In this document: positions 13,997-21,772 of the stretch, one piece after another | Layout of the letters: each line of letters opens with the position of its first letter | How positions within the stretch are numbered: position 1 is the first letter of the stretch | Assembly: GCF_000375485.1 (NCBI RefSeq) | Contig: NZ_AQXE01000002.1 | Span: 199,540 to 255,051 of the forward strand | Reading direction: 5' to 3' | DNA: 55,512 bases | Origin: Desulfovibrio oxyclinae DSM 11498 | Lineage (GTDB): Bacteria; Desulfobacterota; Desulfovibrionia; Desulfovibrionales; Desulfovibrionaceae | Position numbers and translations under genes: made by a program | The notes under the pieces: generated by a model | Database searches by the model: none | Seen by the model: only the letters and a program-made list of their open reading frames with translations | Told to the model about the DNA's origin: nothing

Positions 13997-16900
13997 CTAT
14001 TTCCAGACGGGAGCTTCGCTGAGCAGCGCTTCGGCCTCGGCGTGGGGCAGGGGCTTGGAGAAGTAGTATCCCTGTCCGTATTCGCAGCCCAGCGCCTTGA
14101 GCACATTGAGCTGCGACTCTTCCTCGACACCTTCTGCGATGACGCTCTTGCCGAGGCTGTGTGCCAGCGACACGATGGTTCGCACGATTTCCATGTTCTC
14201 GCGTTTCTGCTCCATATCCCCGACAAACGACTGGTCGATCTTCAGGAAATGGAAAGGGAAGCGGTGTAGATGCGAGAGTGAGGAGTAGCCCGTGCCGAAG
14301 TCGTCGATGGAAAGGTGGAACGCGCGGTTCTCGAATTCTTTCAGGACGGCCAGCGCGTAGTCCATGTTTTCCATGATGCCGCTTTCCGTGACTTCGATCT
14401 TGATGAGCTCCGGCCGGATCCCGGAACGATCAATGATGTCACTGAGGCGCGTGACAATGCCCTCGGTCTTCATCTGCTCCACGGAGAGGTTCACGCTCAT
14501 GGAAAGGTTGTTGAACGCGGGATAGCGTTCCTGCCAGATGCGAAGCTGCCGCGCGGATGCTTCGAGCATGAATTCGCCCATGGGCACGATGAGCCCGGTC
14601 TCCTCGGCGAGGGGAATGAATGCGCCCGGCGGGACGAGTCCGTCGGTGGGGTGCTCCCAGCGGATGAGCGCCTCGAAGCCGTGCACGCGACCGGATCGCA
14701 GGTCGATGATCGGCTGGTAGTAGGGGACGAATTCCCCGTTCTCCACGGCTTTGGTGAGATCGGTTTCCAGCTTGAGCCGTTCGGAGGCGTCGCGGTGCAT
14801 GTCTTCATCAAAAACAACTGACCGGGCGCGGCCGCGCGCCTTGGCGCGGTACATGGCGGTTTCGGCGTCGCGCAGCAGTTCGCCCGCGGAAGAGAATGAC
14901 CCCGGTCCGGTAACGATGCCGATGCTGGCGGTGAGAAAAATTTCCTGCCCGTCCACGTCGAACGGGTCCGTGAGGGCGTCGCGGATTTCCTCGGCAATGG
15001 ACAGGGATTCCTCCGCCGACTGGAGCGTCGGAAGCAGCAGCGTGAATTCATCTCCGCCAAGACGGGCGAGGGTGTCTTCCGGGCGGATGATCTGTCCAAC
15101 TCGCCATGCAAAGGCCATGAGCATGGAGTCGCCCGCGGCGTGGCCGAGAGAGTCGTTGACCGCCTTGAAATTATCCACGTCCAGGAAAAGCACGGCAAAC
15201 GGCTGTCCGTTCTTGCGTGCACGGCGCATGGTCTGCCCCACGCGGTCAATGAACAGGGCCTTGTTGGGCAGGCCGGTCAGGCTGTCGTGGAAGGCGTCGT
15301 GCAGCAGCTGGTCTTCAGCCTGCTTGCGCTGCGTGATGTCCGAGGCATAGATGTGCACCGTATTCTGTTCGGGGAGCGGATGGTACGTCCATGAAAGGAT
15401 GCGGTCTCCGGCAGTGCTTTCAACGCCTATGCGGTTCTCGCCGGTGCGGATGCAGCGTGCGACCATGTCCCGATGATTTTCGGGCAGCAAGCGATTGATG
15501 TCGCCGCCGATTTCACGGGTCAAGTCCTGAGCGGTGGGGTTGGCGTACACCACTTCCGCCTCGGGGCCCACGGAGATGACCGGTTCAGGGGATTCGCGCG
15601 GGAAGGCGGCCAGCCGGGATATCTCCTGCTGCTGTTCGCGAATTTCCGTCAGGTCCACGACCACGGCGAAAGCACCGATGGTCTCTCCGTCGAGCGCATG
15701 CAGGGGGGAAACGTCGTATCGCACGAAGACGCGATTTCCGCGGGCCGAAACCGTATCCAGATGCAGGTTCTGGAAAGGGCGGTCTTCGACCATGGCCCGA
15801 CCGGCGATGGTGCTTTTGGCAGGGTCCCCGTAAAAGAACTCGGCCAGATGCATGCCGAAGTAATCGTCGGGGTCGCCCTCGCGTTCATACAGGTCCAGAT
15901 AGGCGCGGTTTACATAGGTCAGGCGCTCATCCGTATCCACGGCGAGGCATGGGACGGAAATGGCTTCAAGAATGCCGTTCAGGTGCCCGATCTTGTGCTT
16001 GAGTTCCGTGACCATCTTGACCGCGTCAGAGGTAAGACGGCGCATCCCCGGGCCCATGGGGCTGTAGTCGGGCTGGGCATCGTAATCGCCGCCTGCAACG
16101 CGGTGGGTGTAGTCAACTGCGTGACGAATGCCCATGGTGATGCCTCTGGCGGTTCTGGCGAGAAAAGCCAGGGCGAACAGGGTCGCGAGGGCGCTCAGAC
16201 CGGCCCCGGCGAATCGCCAGCGCTGATAGGATTCGATGCGTTTTTGAATGAGGCGGTCCATTTCATCCATGGCCCGCGAGAGTAGCTGGACGCTGCCTCG
16301 ACGGACCTCGCGCGCCTGCCTGGCCAGAGTGTCCCAGACGGGATCGCCCTGTTGCCAGCGTTCAAGCTCGAACGTGAGGAGTTCAACCTGTCTCTGATAT
16401 TCCGCGAGCTGCTCTGCATAAATACCGCTCAAGGAAACGCTTTTCCCGTAATAGAGCGGGTCGGCCTCAATGGCGGCTCTGGAGCGCCTTTGCAGATCCT
16501 GAGTGCGAGCCGTGCGCAACAGCAGGCTCTCATCGAGCAGCGAGCGGGAAAGGGAAACCTTGGCCCCTGCCATGGCTCTGTGAGCAAGATACTCCACCTT
16601 TCCGGCAAAGGCCGTGTTGTGGGGCAGTGTCGGGATGGTGGCCCATGCGAGCATGGCGCTGTCCAGCGCGGGGTCGAGGTTAAGGCGGCTGCAGTTCGCC
16701 GCCTTCTCGAAAAGTGCCAATAGTTCTTTGATGACGCCATCCAGCCCGTCGGGACTGTTGTGGATGTAATTCTGCCATGCACTGCGGATGTCTGTTGTCG
16801 CAGGGCAGCCTGAAGAATTGCGGAACGAGGTGAAAATGGGTGCGGAGAGTTTGTTTTCCAGTTGGTCGATGTGATGCTGGACCTCCATCTGAAGCGGAGG

Positions 16901-17230
16901 AATCTCGCGGGTAGCCTCGGTGTCTCCGCGTTTGGCGCGTCCGTGCAATGTCAGAAGCCGCTGGGTGATGCCGAGGGTTTGCAGGGTCTCCCGGATCGCG
17001 TCGGTGCCGGCGAGTTCGGACCGGGCGATATTCACGTCGTGGCGGAAGTTGAGTTCCATGAACACCGAAAGGACCACGATTGGCAGCATGAAGATCAGAG
17101 CCGCAAGGGCCAGACGACGTGGAGTGGAAAGGGTGGTGGGCTTGCGGGGCCCTCTGATCGAAATTGCCATTGGGGAACTCTGCCTCATGGCACGCGGGCT
17201 GTCCAGCGGTTGCTTTGAATGATGGCGCAT
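13997..17230 (-). CDS. Membrane-bound sensor with PAS, GGDEF and EAL domains (cyclic-di-GMP turnover)
   Basis: A 1077-residue inner-membrane signalling protein. Transmembrane helices at about 40-60 and 339-360 flank a helical periplasmic domain of about 280 residues. A HAMP-like stretch follows (360-385), then two PAS domains (about 415-530 and 545-635). The GGDEF motif is intact (725-729) and preceded by an RxxD inhibitory site (716-719). The EAL motif (853-855) continues as ExLxR, and the DDFGTGYSS loop is present. Both cyclase and phosphodiesterase motifs are therefore kept. The start is uncertain: ATG at 17230 has AAAGGG upstream, but an ATG at 17170 (MAISIRG) is also possible. It is divergent from tRNA-Val. 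Confidence 0.92.
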   Translation of the reverse strand: MRHHSKQPLDSPRAMRQSSPMAISIRGPRKPTTLSTPRRLALAALIFMLPIVVLSVFMELNFRHDVNIARSELAGTDAIRETLQTLGITQRLLTLHGRAKRGDTEATREIPPLQMEVQHHIDQLENKLSAPIFTSFRNSSGCPATTDIRSAWQNYIHNSPDGLDGVIKELLALFEKAANCSRLNLDPALDSAMLAWATIPTLPHNTAFAGKVEYLAHRAMAGAKVSLSRSLLDESLLLRTARTQDLQRRSRAAIEADPLYYGKSVSLSGIYAEQLAEYQRQVELLTFELERWQQGDPVWDTLARQAREVRRGSVQLLSRAMDEMDRLIQKRIESYQRWRFAGAGLSALATLFALAFLARTARGITMGIRHAVDYTHRVAGGDYDAQPDYSPMGPGMRRLTSDAVKMVTELKHKIGHLNGILEAISVPCLAVDTDERLTYVNRAYLDLYEREGDPDDYFGMHLAEFFYGDPAKSTIAGRAMVEDRPFQNLHLDTVSARGNRVFVRYDVSPLHALDGETIGAFAVVVDLTEIREQQQEISRLAAFPRESPEPVISVGPEAEVVYANPTAQDLTREIGGDINRLLPENHRDMVARCIRTGENRIGVESTAGDRILSWTYHPLPEQNTVHIYASDITQRKQAEDQLLHDAFHDSLTGLPNKALFIDRVGQTMRRARKNGQPFAVLFLDVDNFKAVNDSLGHAAGDSMLMAFAWRVGQIIRPEDTLARLGGDEFTLLLPTLQSAEESLSIAEEIRDALTDPFDVDGQEIFLTASIGIVTGPGSFSSAGELLRDAETAMYRAKARGRARSVVFDEDMHRDASERLKLETDLTKAVENGEFVPYYQPIIDLRSGRVHGFEALIRWEHPTDGLVPPGAFIPLAEETGLIVPMGEFMLEASARQLRIWQERYPAFNNLSMSVNLSVEQMKTEGIVTRLSDIIDRSGIRPELIKIEVTESGIMENMDYALAVLKEFENRAFHLSIDDFGTGYSSLSHLHRFPFHFLKIDQSFVGDMEQKRENMEIVRTIVSLAHSLGKSVIAEGVEEESQLNVLKALGCEYGQGYYFSKPLPHAEAEALLSEAPVWK

Positions 17231-17277
17231 GGTTGCGCCCTTTGGTAAGGAAAAATGAAAAAAGGTAAAATTCCTGC

Positions 17278-17306
17278 TTGACAATCGAAGGGGTGCTGTA
17301 TAGAAA
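17278..17306 (+). promoter_or_regulatory. Promoter of tRNA-Val (and probably of the thrS operon)
   Basis: Perfect TTGACA (17278-17283), a 17-base spacer, then TAGAAA (17301-17306; a partial -10; TATAGA at 17299 is a shorter-spaced alternative). The tRNA begins about 20 bases further on. There is almost no room for another promoter between the tRNA and thrS. Confidence 0.65.
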
Positions 17307-17326
17307 TTCGTCCTCGTCAACGACGA

Positions 17327-17401
17327 AGGCGCGTAGCTCAGGGGGAGAGCACTTGCTTGACACGCAAGGGGTCAGCAGTTCAAATCTGCTCGTGCCTACC
17401 A
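17327..17401 (+). tRNA. tRNA-Val (GAC)
   Basis: The 75-base cloverleaf folds completely. Acceptor arms AGGCGCG and CGTGCCT pair with one G-T; the D arm GCTC/GAGC closes; the anticodon stem CTTGC/GCAAG holds loop TTGACAC with anticodon GAC at 17359-17361; the T arm AGCAG/CTGCT holds TTCAAAT. The CCA end is encoded (17399-17401). It reads GUC and GUU codons. Confidence 0.95.
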
Positions 17402-17410
17402 GAAAATCAA

Positions 17411-17442
17411 AGAGGGAGGCCACGCCTCCCTCTTATTTTTTT
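17411..17442 (+). terminator. Strong terminator between tRNA-Val and thrS
   Basis: AGAGGGAGGC (17411-17420) pairs perfectly with GCCTCCCTCT (17424-17433) around a CAC loop, followed by TATTTTTTTA. The thrS Shine-Dalgarno begins only about 20 bases later, so the element may limit read-through into the thrS operon. Confidence 0.9.
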
Positions 17443-17476
17443 ATGTGTATCAAAACGCCTCGGGAGGAGGACTGCC

Positions 17477-19408
17477 ATGCAGATCGAAGTGGCCGGCAAG
17501 CCGGTGGAAGTCGCAGAGGGCGCTTCTTGCGGCGAGGTTCTGAAAGAGAGCCTTTCCAAGAAGCAGTTCAAGAACGTCGTCGTGGCAAGGTGCGGCGAAA
17601 CCCTGCTGGACCTTTCCACTACCGTGCCCACCGACTGCACCACCCTTGAGCCGGTGACCGCCGACTCTCCCGAAGGGCTGGATGTCATCCGCCATTCCAC
17701 CGCCCACCTCATGGCCGAGGCCGTGAAGAAGCTGTTCCCCACCGCCAAAGTGACCATCGGTCCCGCTGTGGACAACGGCTTTTACTACGACTTTGACTAC
17801 GAGCGTCCGTTCACCCCGGAAGACCTGGAAGCCATCGAGAAAGAGATGCAGCGCTCCGTTGGCTCGGATCAGGAGTTTTCCTGTCGTGTCGTTCCGGCCG
17901 AGCAGGCCCGCTCGGAGTTCAAGGAGCAGGGCGAGGACTACAAGCTCGAACTCATCGACGAGCTGGGCGAGGACAACTATTCCATATATCAGCACGGTGA
18001 ATTCACCGACCTGTGCCGCGGTCCGCACGTGCCGCGCACCGGTATGCTCAAGGCCTTCAAGCTGCTCAGCGTGGCGGGCGCCTATTGGCGCGGCGACGAG
18101 AACAACAAGCAGTTGCAGCGCATCTACGGCACCGCCTGGGGCAACCCCAAGGAGCTCAAGAAGTACCTGCACCAGCTTGAGGAAGCCAAGAAGCGCGACC
18201 ACCGCAAGCTCGGCACCCAGCTGGACCTGTTCAGCTTTCAGGAAGCCGGCGGCGCGGGCATGGTCTACTGGCACCCCAAGGGAGCGCTGGTCCGGACCAT
18301 CCTCGAAGATTTCGTGACCAAGGAACAGATCAAGCGCGGCTACGAGCTGGTGCGTGGACCGCAGATCCTCAAGCGCGAGCTCTGGGAGACTTCTGGCCAC
18401 TACGAGAACTACCGTGAAAATATGTATTTCACGGAGATCGACGAGCAGGCTTACGGTGTCAAGCCAATGAACTGCCTCGCGCACATGCTCATCTACAATC
18501 GCAAGCTCATGAGCTACCGCGATCTGCCGCAGCGTTATTTCGAGCTGGGCGTGGTGCACCGCCACGAGAAGTCCGGTGTGTTGCACGGCCTGCTTCGCGT
18601 GCGCTCCTTCACACAGGATGACGCACACATTCTGTGCCGTCCCGACCAGCTTCAGGACGAAATCAAGGGCGTCATCAAATGGGTTCAGGACCTCATGGGC
18701 CTGTTCGGTTTCTCCTACTCCATGGAAATCAGCACCCGTCCCGAGAAGTCCATTGGTTCGGACGAGGACTGGAACCGCGCCATCGACGCGCTCAAGGAAG
18801 CCATGGAGGCCGTCGGGCTTCCGTACGAAATCAACGAAGGCGACGGTGCTTTCTACGGTCCCAAGATCGATGTGAAAGTTACCGACTGCCTTGGACGCGA
18901 ATGGCAGTGTTCCACCATTCAGGTGGACTTCACCCTGCCCGAGCGTTTCGACCTGACATACATCGGGGACGACGGCGAAAAGCATCGCCCCGTCATGGTT
19001 CACCGTGCCATCATGGGGTCGGTGGAGCGATTCCTGGGGATTCTGATCGAACATTATGCCGGAGCGTTCCCGGTCTGGTTTGCTCCTGTGCAGGCCAAGA
19101 TACTGAACGTTACCGACGATCAGAAGGAATTTGCGGAAAAAGTCTTGCAATTCTTCCGGGAAAAAGGCATCCGCATCGAAGCGGATCTTCGGAATGAGAA
19201 GCTTGGTTACAAGGTTCGCGAGGCTCAACTCGAGAAGATCCCGTACATGTTTGTCATTGGGGACAAGGAAGTTGAAGCCGGATGCGTCAATGTTCGCATG
19301 AGGGGCGGCGATGACCCCGGGCTGCTTTCGCTTGAGGAAGCGGCTGCTCTCATCAAGGACGCATCTGAGGAACCATTCAAAAATGGAGGGATGAGCTATA
19401 GCTTTTAA
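17477..19408 (+). CDS. thrS: Threonyl-tRNA synthetase (ThrRS, class II)
   Basis: This cytoplasmic enzyme of 643 residues charges tRNA-Thr. An N-terminal TGS domain (about 1-61) precedes the editing/SAD domain (from [17 protein letters not shown], containing the HxxxH motif). The class II core follows, with motif 2 [33 protein letters not shown], motif 3 [13 protein letters not shown], and the zinc-site Cys in MNCLAHM. The C-terminal anticodon-binding domain ends at [11 protein letters not shown] chose the ATG at 17477 because GGGAGGAGG (17462-17470) precedes it; a longer frame begins inside the tRNA. It is the first gene of the thrS-infC-rpmI-rplT-pheS-pheT block and overlaps infC. Confidence 0.97.
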   Translation: MQIEVAGKPVEVAEGASCGEVLKESLSKKQFKNVVVARCGETLLDLSTTVPTDCTTLEPVTADSPEGLDVIRHSTAHLMAEAVKKLFPTAKVTIGPAVDNGFYYDFDYERPFTPEDLEAIEKEMQRSVGSDQEFSCRVVPAEQARSEFKEQGEDYKLELIDELGEDNYSIYQHGEFTDLCRGPHVPRTGMLKAFKLLSVAGAYWRGDENNKQLQRIYGTAWGNPKELKKYLHQLEEAKKRDHRKLGTQLDLFSFQEAGGAGMVYWHPKGALVRTILEDFVTKEQIKRGYELVRGPQILKRELWETSGHYENYRENMYFTEIDEQAYGVKPMNCLAHMLIYNRKLMSYRDLPQRYFELGVVHRHEKSGVLHGLLRVRSFTQDDAHILCRPDQLQDEIKGVIKWVQDLMGLFGFSYSMEISTRPEKSIGSDEDWNRAIDALKEAMEAVGLPYEINEGDGAFYGPKIDVKVTDCLGREWQCSTIQVDFTLPERFDLTYIGDDGEKHRPVMVHRAIMGSVERFLGILIEHYAGAFPVWFAPVQAKILNVTDDQKEFAEKVLQFFREKGIRIEADLRNEKLGYKVREAQLEKIPYMFVIGDKEVEAGCVNVRMRGGDDPGLLSLEEAAALIKDASEEPFKNGGMSYSF

Positions 19409-19946
19409 GCGTAATGACCGCGGTCGCGGCAGGAGAGATGAAGGCCCCCGGCGCAATGAGCGTATTCGGATTCCCAAAATCATGGTTATTGATGAAAAGG
19501 GAACGCAGCTCGGGGTGTTGGAAACCCGTACCGCTTTGGCTCAGGCCAAGGAACGCGGGCTCGATCTTGTGGAAGTGGCTCCCAATGCAGACCCGCCGGT
19601 CTGTAAGTTCATGGATTACGGGAAGTTCCTCTACCAGCAGAAGAAACGTCTGCAGGAAGCCAAGAAGAACCAGAGCGTCATCCAGATCAAGGAAGTCAAG
19701 TTTCGTCCCAAGACCGACGACCACGACTACAATACGAAGCTCAAGCACATCCGCAAGTTCCTTGAGGGTGGAGACCGCTGCAAAGTGACCATATTTTTCC
19801 GGGGTCGCGAAATCGTCCATAAGGACCGCGGCCTCATGGTGCTGGAAAGAGTGCAGCAGGACACCGAGGATATCGCCAAGGTTGAAAGCAAGCCGACGAG
19901 CGAAGGTCGTACCATGACCATGATGCTCGCGCCGGTGAAGCGCTAG
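19398..19946 (+). CDS. infC: Translation initiation factor IF-3, starting at an ATA codon
   Basis: This 182-residue factor binds the 30S subunit and controls start-codon choice. The N-terminal domain begins [18 protein letters not shown] and includes the conserved [14 protein letters not shown]; the C-terminal domain runs from [13 protein letters not shown] to the end. The conserved N-terminal residues lie upstream of the first ATG (19482), and an in-frame stop at 19392-19394 limits the extension. Between them there is no ATG, GTG or TTG. ATA at 19398 has GGAGGG (19385-19390) 7 bases upstream, so I take it as the start. E. coli infC uses AUU for autoregulation; this is the same strategy with another rare codon. 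It overlaps thrS by 11 bases. Confidence 0.9.
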   Translation: MAFKRNDRGRGRRDEGPRRNERIRIPKIMVIDEKGTQLGVLETRTALAQAKERGLDLVEVAPNADPPVCKFMDYGKFLYQQKKRLQEAKKNQSVIQIKEVKFRPKTDDHDYNTKLKHIRKFLEGGDRCKVTIFFRGREIVHKDRGLMVLERVQQDTEDIAKVESKPTSEGRTMTMMLAPVKR

Positions 19947-19997
19947 GCGAAGATATTCGGGGCTCGCTCGGTCCGGTTAACATACAGGAGGATCATA

Positions 19998-20195
19998 ATG
20001 CCCAAGATCAAAACCAGACGCGCCGCCGCCAAACGGTTCAGCCAGACCGGCAGTGGCAAGTTCAAGCGTCGCCGCAAGAACCTGAGGCACATTCTTACCA
20101 AAAAGAATGCGAAGAGGCGTCGTCGCCTCGGCCAGTCCACCACCGTGGACAAGACCAACGAAAAGGCCGTACGCCGCCAGCTGCCCAACGGCTAG
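19998..20195 (+). CDS. rpmI: Ribosomal protein bL35
   Basis: This 65-residue basic protein of the large ribosomal subunit shows the family start [14 protein letters not shown], then [31 protein letters not shown] (19986-19991) sits 6 bases upstream of the ATG. It lies between infC and rplT as in most bacteria. In E. coli it is translationally coupled and repressed by L20; whether this holds here cannot be seen directly. Confidence 0.97.
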   Translation: MPKIKTRRAAAKRFSQTGSGKFKRRRKNLRHILTKKNAKRRRRLGQSTTVDKTNEKAVRRQLPNG

Positions 20196-20267
20196 CAGGC
20201 ACCGTATCCGCCCTGCCGGGGGGAGCTGCTCCCGACCCGGAGGGTACTAAGCGATGGAGGTATCCAA

Positions 20268-20621
20268 ATGAGAGTGAAACGCGGAGTGCCCGCACACAAG
20301 CGGCACAAGAAATATCTGAAGATGGCCAAGGGCTACCGTGGCGCAGGCTCCCGCCTGTACCGCACCGCGCGCGAGCGTGTTGAAAAGGCCCTTACCAACG
20401 CCTACCGCGACCGCAAGCGTAAAAAGCGCGAGTTCCGCAAACTGTGGATCATGCGCATCAACGCTGCCGCGCGTCTGCACGGCCTTTCCTACAGCCGTTT
20501 CATGAATGGCCTTTCCAAGGCCGGAATCGAGCTGAACCGTAAAGTCCTGGCCGACATGGCCGTTCGCGACAAAGAAGCGTTCGCGAAGATCGCCGAGGCC
20601 GCCAAAGCACAGGTTGGCTAA
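20268..20621 (+). CDS. rplT: Ribosomal protein bL20
   Basis: This 117-residue basic rRNA-binding protein is needed early in 50S assembly. The family start [15 protein letters not shown] and the C-terminal globular domain ([19 protein letters not shown]) are both present. GGAGG (20256-20260) lies 7 bases before the ATG. The 72 bases between rpmI and rplT contain a small GGGAG/CTCCC hairpin that could serve L20-mediated control, though I see no clear match to the known L20 leader. The pheS start follows its stop by two bases. Confidence 0.97.
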   Translation: MRVKRGVPAHKRHKKYLKMAKGYRGAGSRLYRTARERVEKALTNAYRDRKRKKREFRKLWIMRINAAARLHGLSYSRFMNGLSKAGIELNRKVLADMAVRDKEAFAKIAEAAKAQVG

Positions 20622-20623
20622 CC

Positions 20624-21679
20624 GTGAATGAAGATCTGAAGACCTTTGTCGAAGGTCTCGAAAGCCTGGCCCTCGAGTGCGAAGCACGCAAGGGTCAGGC
20701 TTGTTCGTTGAAGGAACTGGAAGAACTGCGCGTCGAATACCTCGGCCGCAAGGGCAAGCTGGCCGCCAACATGGGCGTGCTCGGCAAACTCTCCAACGAC
20801 CTCAAGCCCGAGGCTGGCCGCAAGGCCAACGAGGTCAAGGAGCGCATCGCCGGAATGCTGGAGCAGTGGCAGGCCGAACTGCAGGCCGCCGAAGCCGCGG
20901 AAAAGCTCAAGCGCTTCGACCCTTCCATGCCCGGACGCAAGCCCTGGGCCGGTTCGCTTCACCCCGTGACGTTGGTCATGGACGAGATCTGCGACATCCT
21001 CACCGGACTCGGCTTCGAGCACGCAAGTGGCCCGGAAGTCGAGAACGACTGGCATAATTTCGAGGCGCTGAACATTCCGCCCGAGCACCCCGCGCGCGAC
21101 ATGCAGGACACCCTGTACGTGTCTGAGAGCATTGTTCTCCGCACGCACACCTCGCCCATGCAGGTGCGCAGCATGCTTGGCAGAAAGCCTCCCGTGGCCG
21201 TCATCGCCCCGGGCAAGGTGTATCGCCGCGACTCGGACCTGACCCACACTCCCATGTTCCACCAGATTGAGGGACTCCTCGTGGATCGCGGCGTGAGCAT
21301 GTCCGACCTGCGCGGCACGCTGACCGCCTTTGTGCGGCAGCTGTTCGGCACCGGGACCGAGGTGCGTTTCCGTCCCAGCTTCTTCCCCTTCACCGAACCC
21401 AGCGCCGAGGTGGACATCTCCTGCGTCATGTGCGGCGGCAAGGGAAGCAACAAGGACGGCAGCACCTGTCGCGTCTGCAAGGGCACCGGCTGGGTCGAGA
21501 TTCTCGGCTGCGGCATGGTTGACCCCAACGTCTTCAAATCCGTGGGCTACGATCCCGAGGAATTCACGGGATTCGCCTTCGGGCTGGGAATCGAACGCGT
21601 GGCCATGCTGAAATACGGCATCGGCGACCTGCGCATGTTCTTCGAGAACGACGTCCGGTTCCTGGAACAGTTCGCCTAG
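20624..21679 (+). CDS. pheS: Phenylalanyl-tRNA synthetase, alpha subunit
   Basis: This 351-residue subunit holds the catalytic site of the (alpha-beta)2 enzyme that charges tRNA-Phe. An N-terminal coiled coil (about 1-85) is followed by the class II core: motif 1 around residue 110 ([32 protein letters not shown]), motif 2 near 205 ([23 protein letters not shown]) and motif 3 ([17 protein letters not shown]). The start is GTG at 20624, two bases after the rplT stop; a nearby ATG at 20628 is out of frame. Initiation probably depends on re-starting ribosomes from rplT, since only a weak AGG lies upstream. Confidence 0.96.
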   Translation: MNEDLKTFVEGLESLALECEARKGQACSLKELEELRVEYLGRKGKLAANMGVLGKLSNDLKPEAGRKANEVKERIAGMLEQWQAELQAAEAAEKLKRFDPSMPGRKPWAGSLHPVTLVMDEICDILTGLGFEHASGPEVENDWHNFEALNIPPEHPARDMQDTLYVSESIVLRTHTSPMQVRSMLGRKPPVAVIAPGKVYRRDSDLTHTPMFHQIEGLLVDRGVSMSDLRGTLTAFVRQLFGTGTEVRFRPSFFPFTEPSAEVDISCVMCGGKGSNKDGSTCRVCKGTGWVEILGCGMVDPNVFKSVGYDPEEFTGFAFGLGIERVAMLKYGIGDLRMFFENDVRFLEQFA

Positions 21680-21694
21680 CGAGAGACTATCAGT

Positions 21695-21735
21695 CGCGGC
21701 CCGGTCCTGCCCACCCGGGCGTCCGGGCCGCGCTT
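21695..21735 (+). terminator. GC-rich hairpin between pheS and pheT
   Basis: CGCGGCCCGG (21695-21704) pairs perfectly with CCGGGCCGCG (21723-21732), with a further CCC/GGG inside and CTTTCATTTTTG behind. It may work as a partial terminator or as an RNA processing/stability element that sets the PheS:PheT ratio. Confidence 0.6.
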
Positions 21736-21772
21736 TCATTTTTGCAATATTTCAAGGCTCTACGGTGTAGCT

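Noticed and set aside
17402..17476. A T-box or threonine attenuator before thrS
   Set aside because: The space is too short, there is no T-box sequence, and no leader peptide rich in Thr codons. The hairpin fits as the tRNA terminator.
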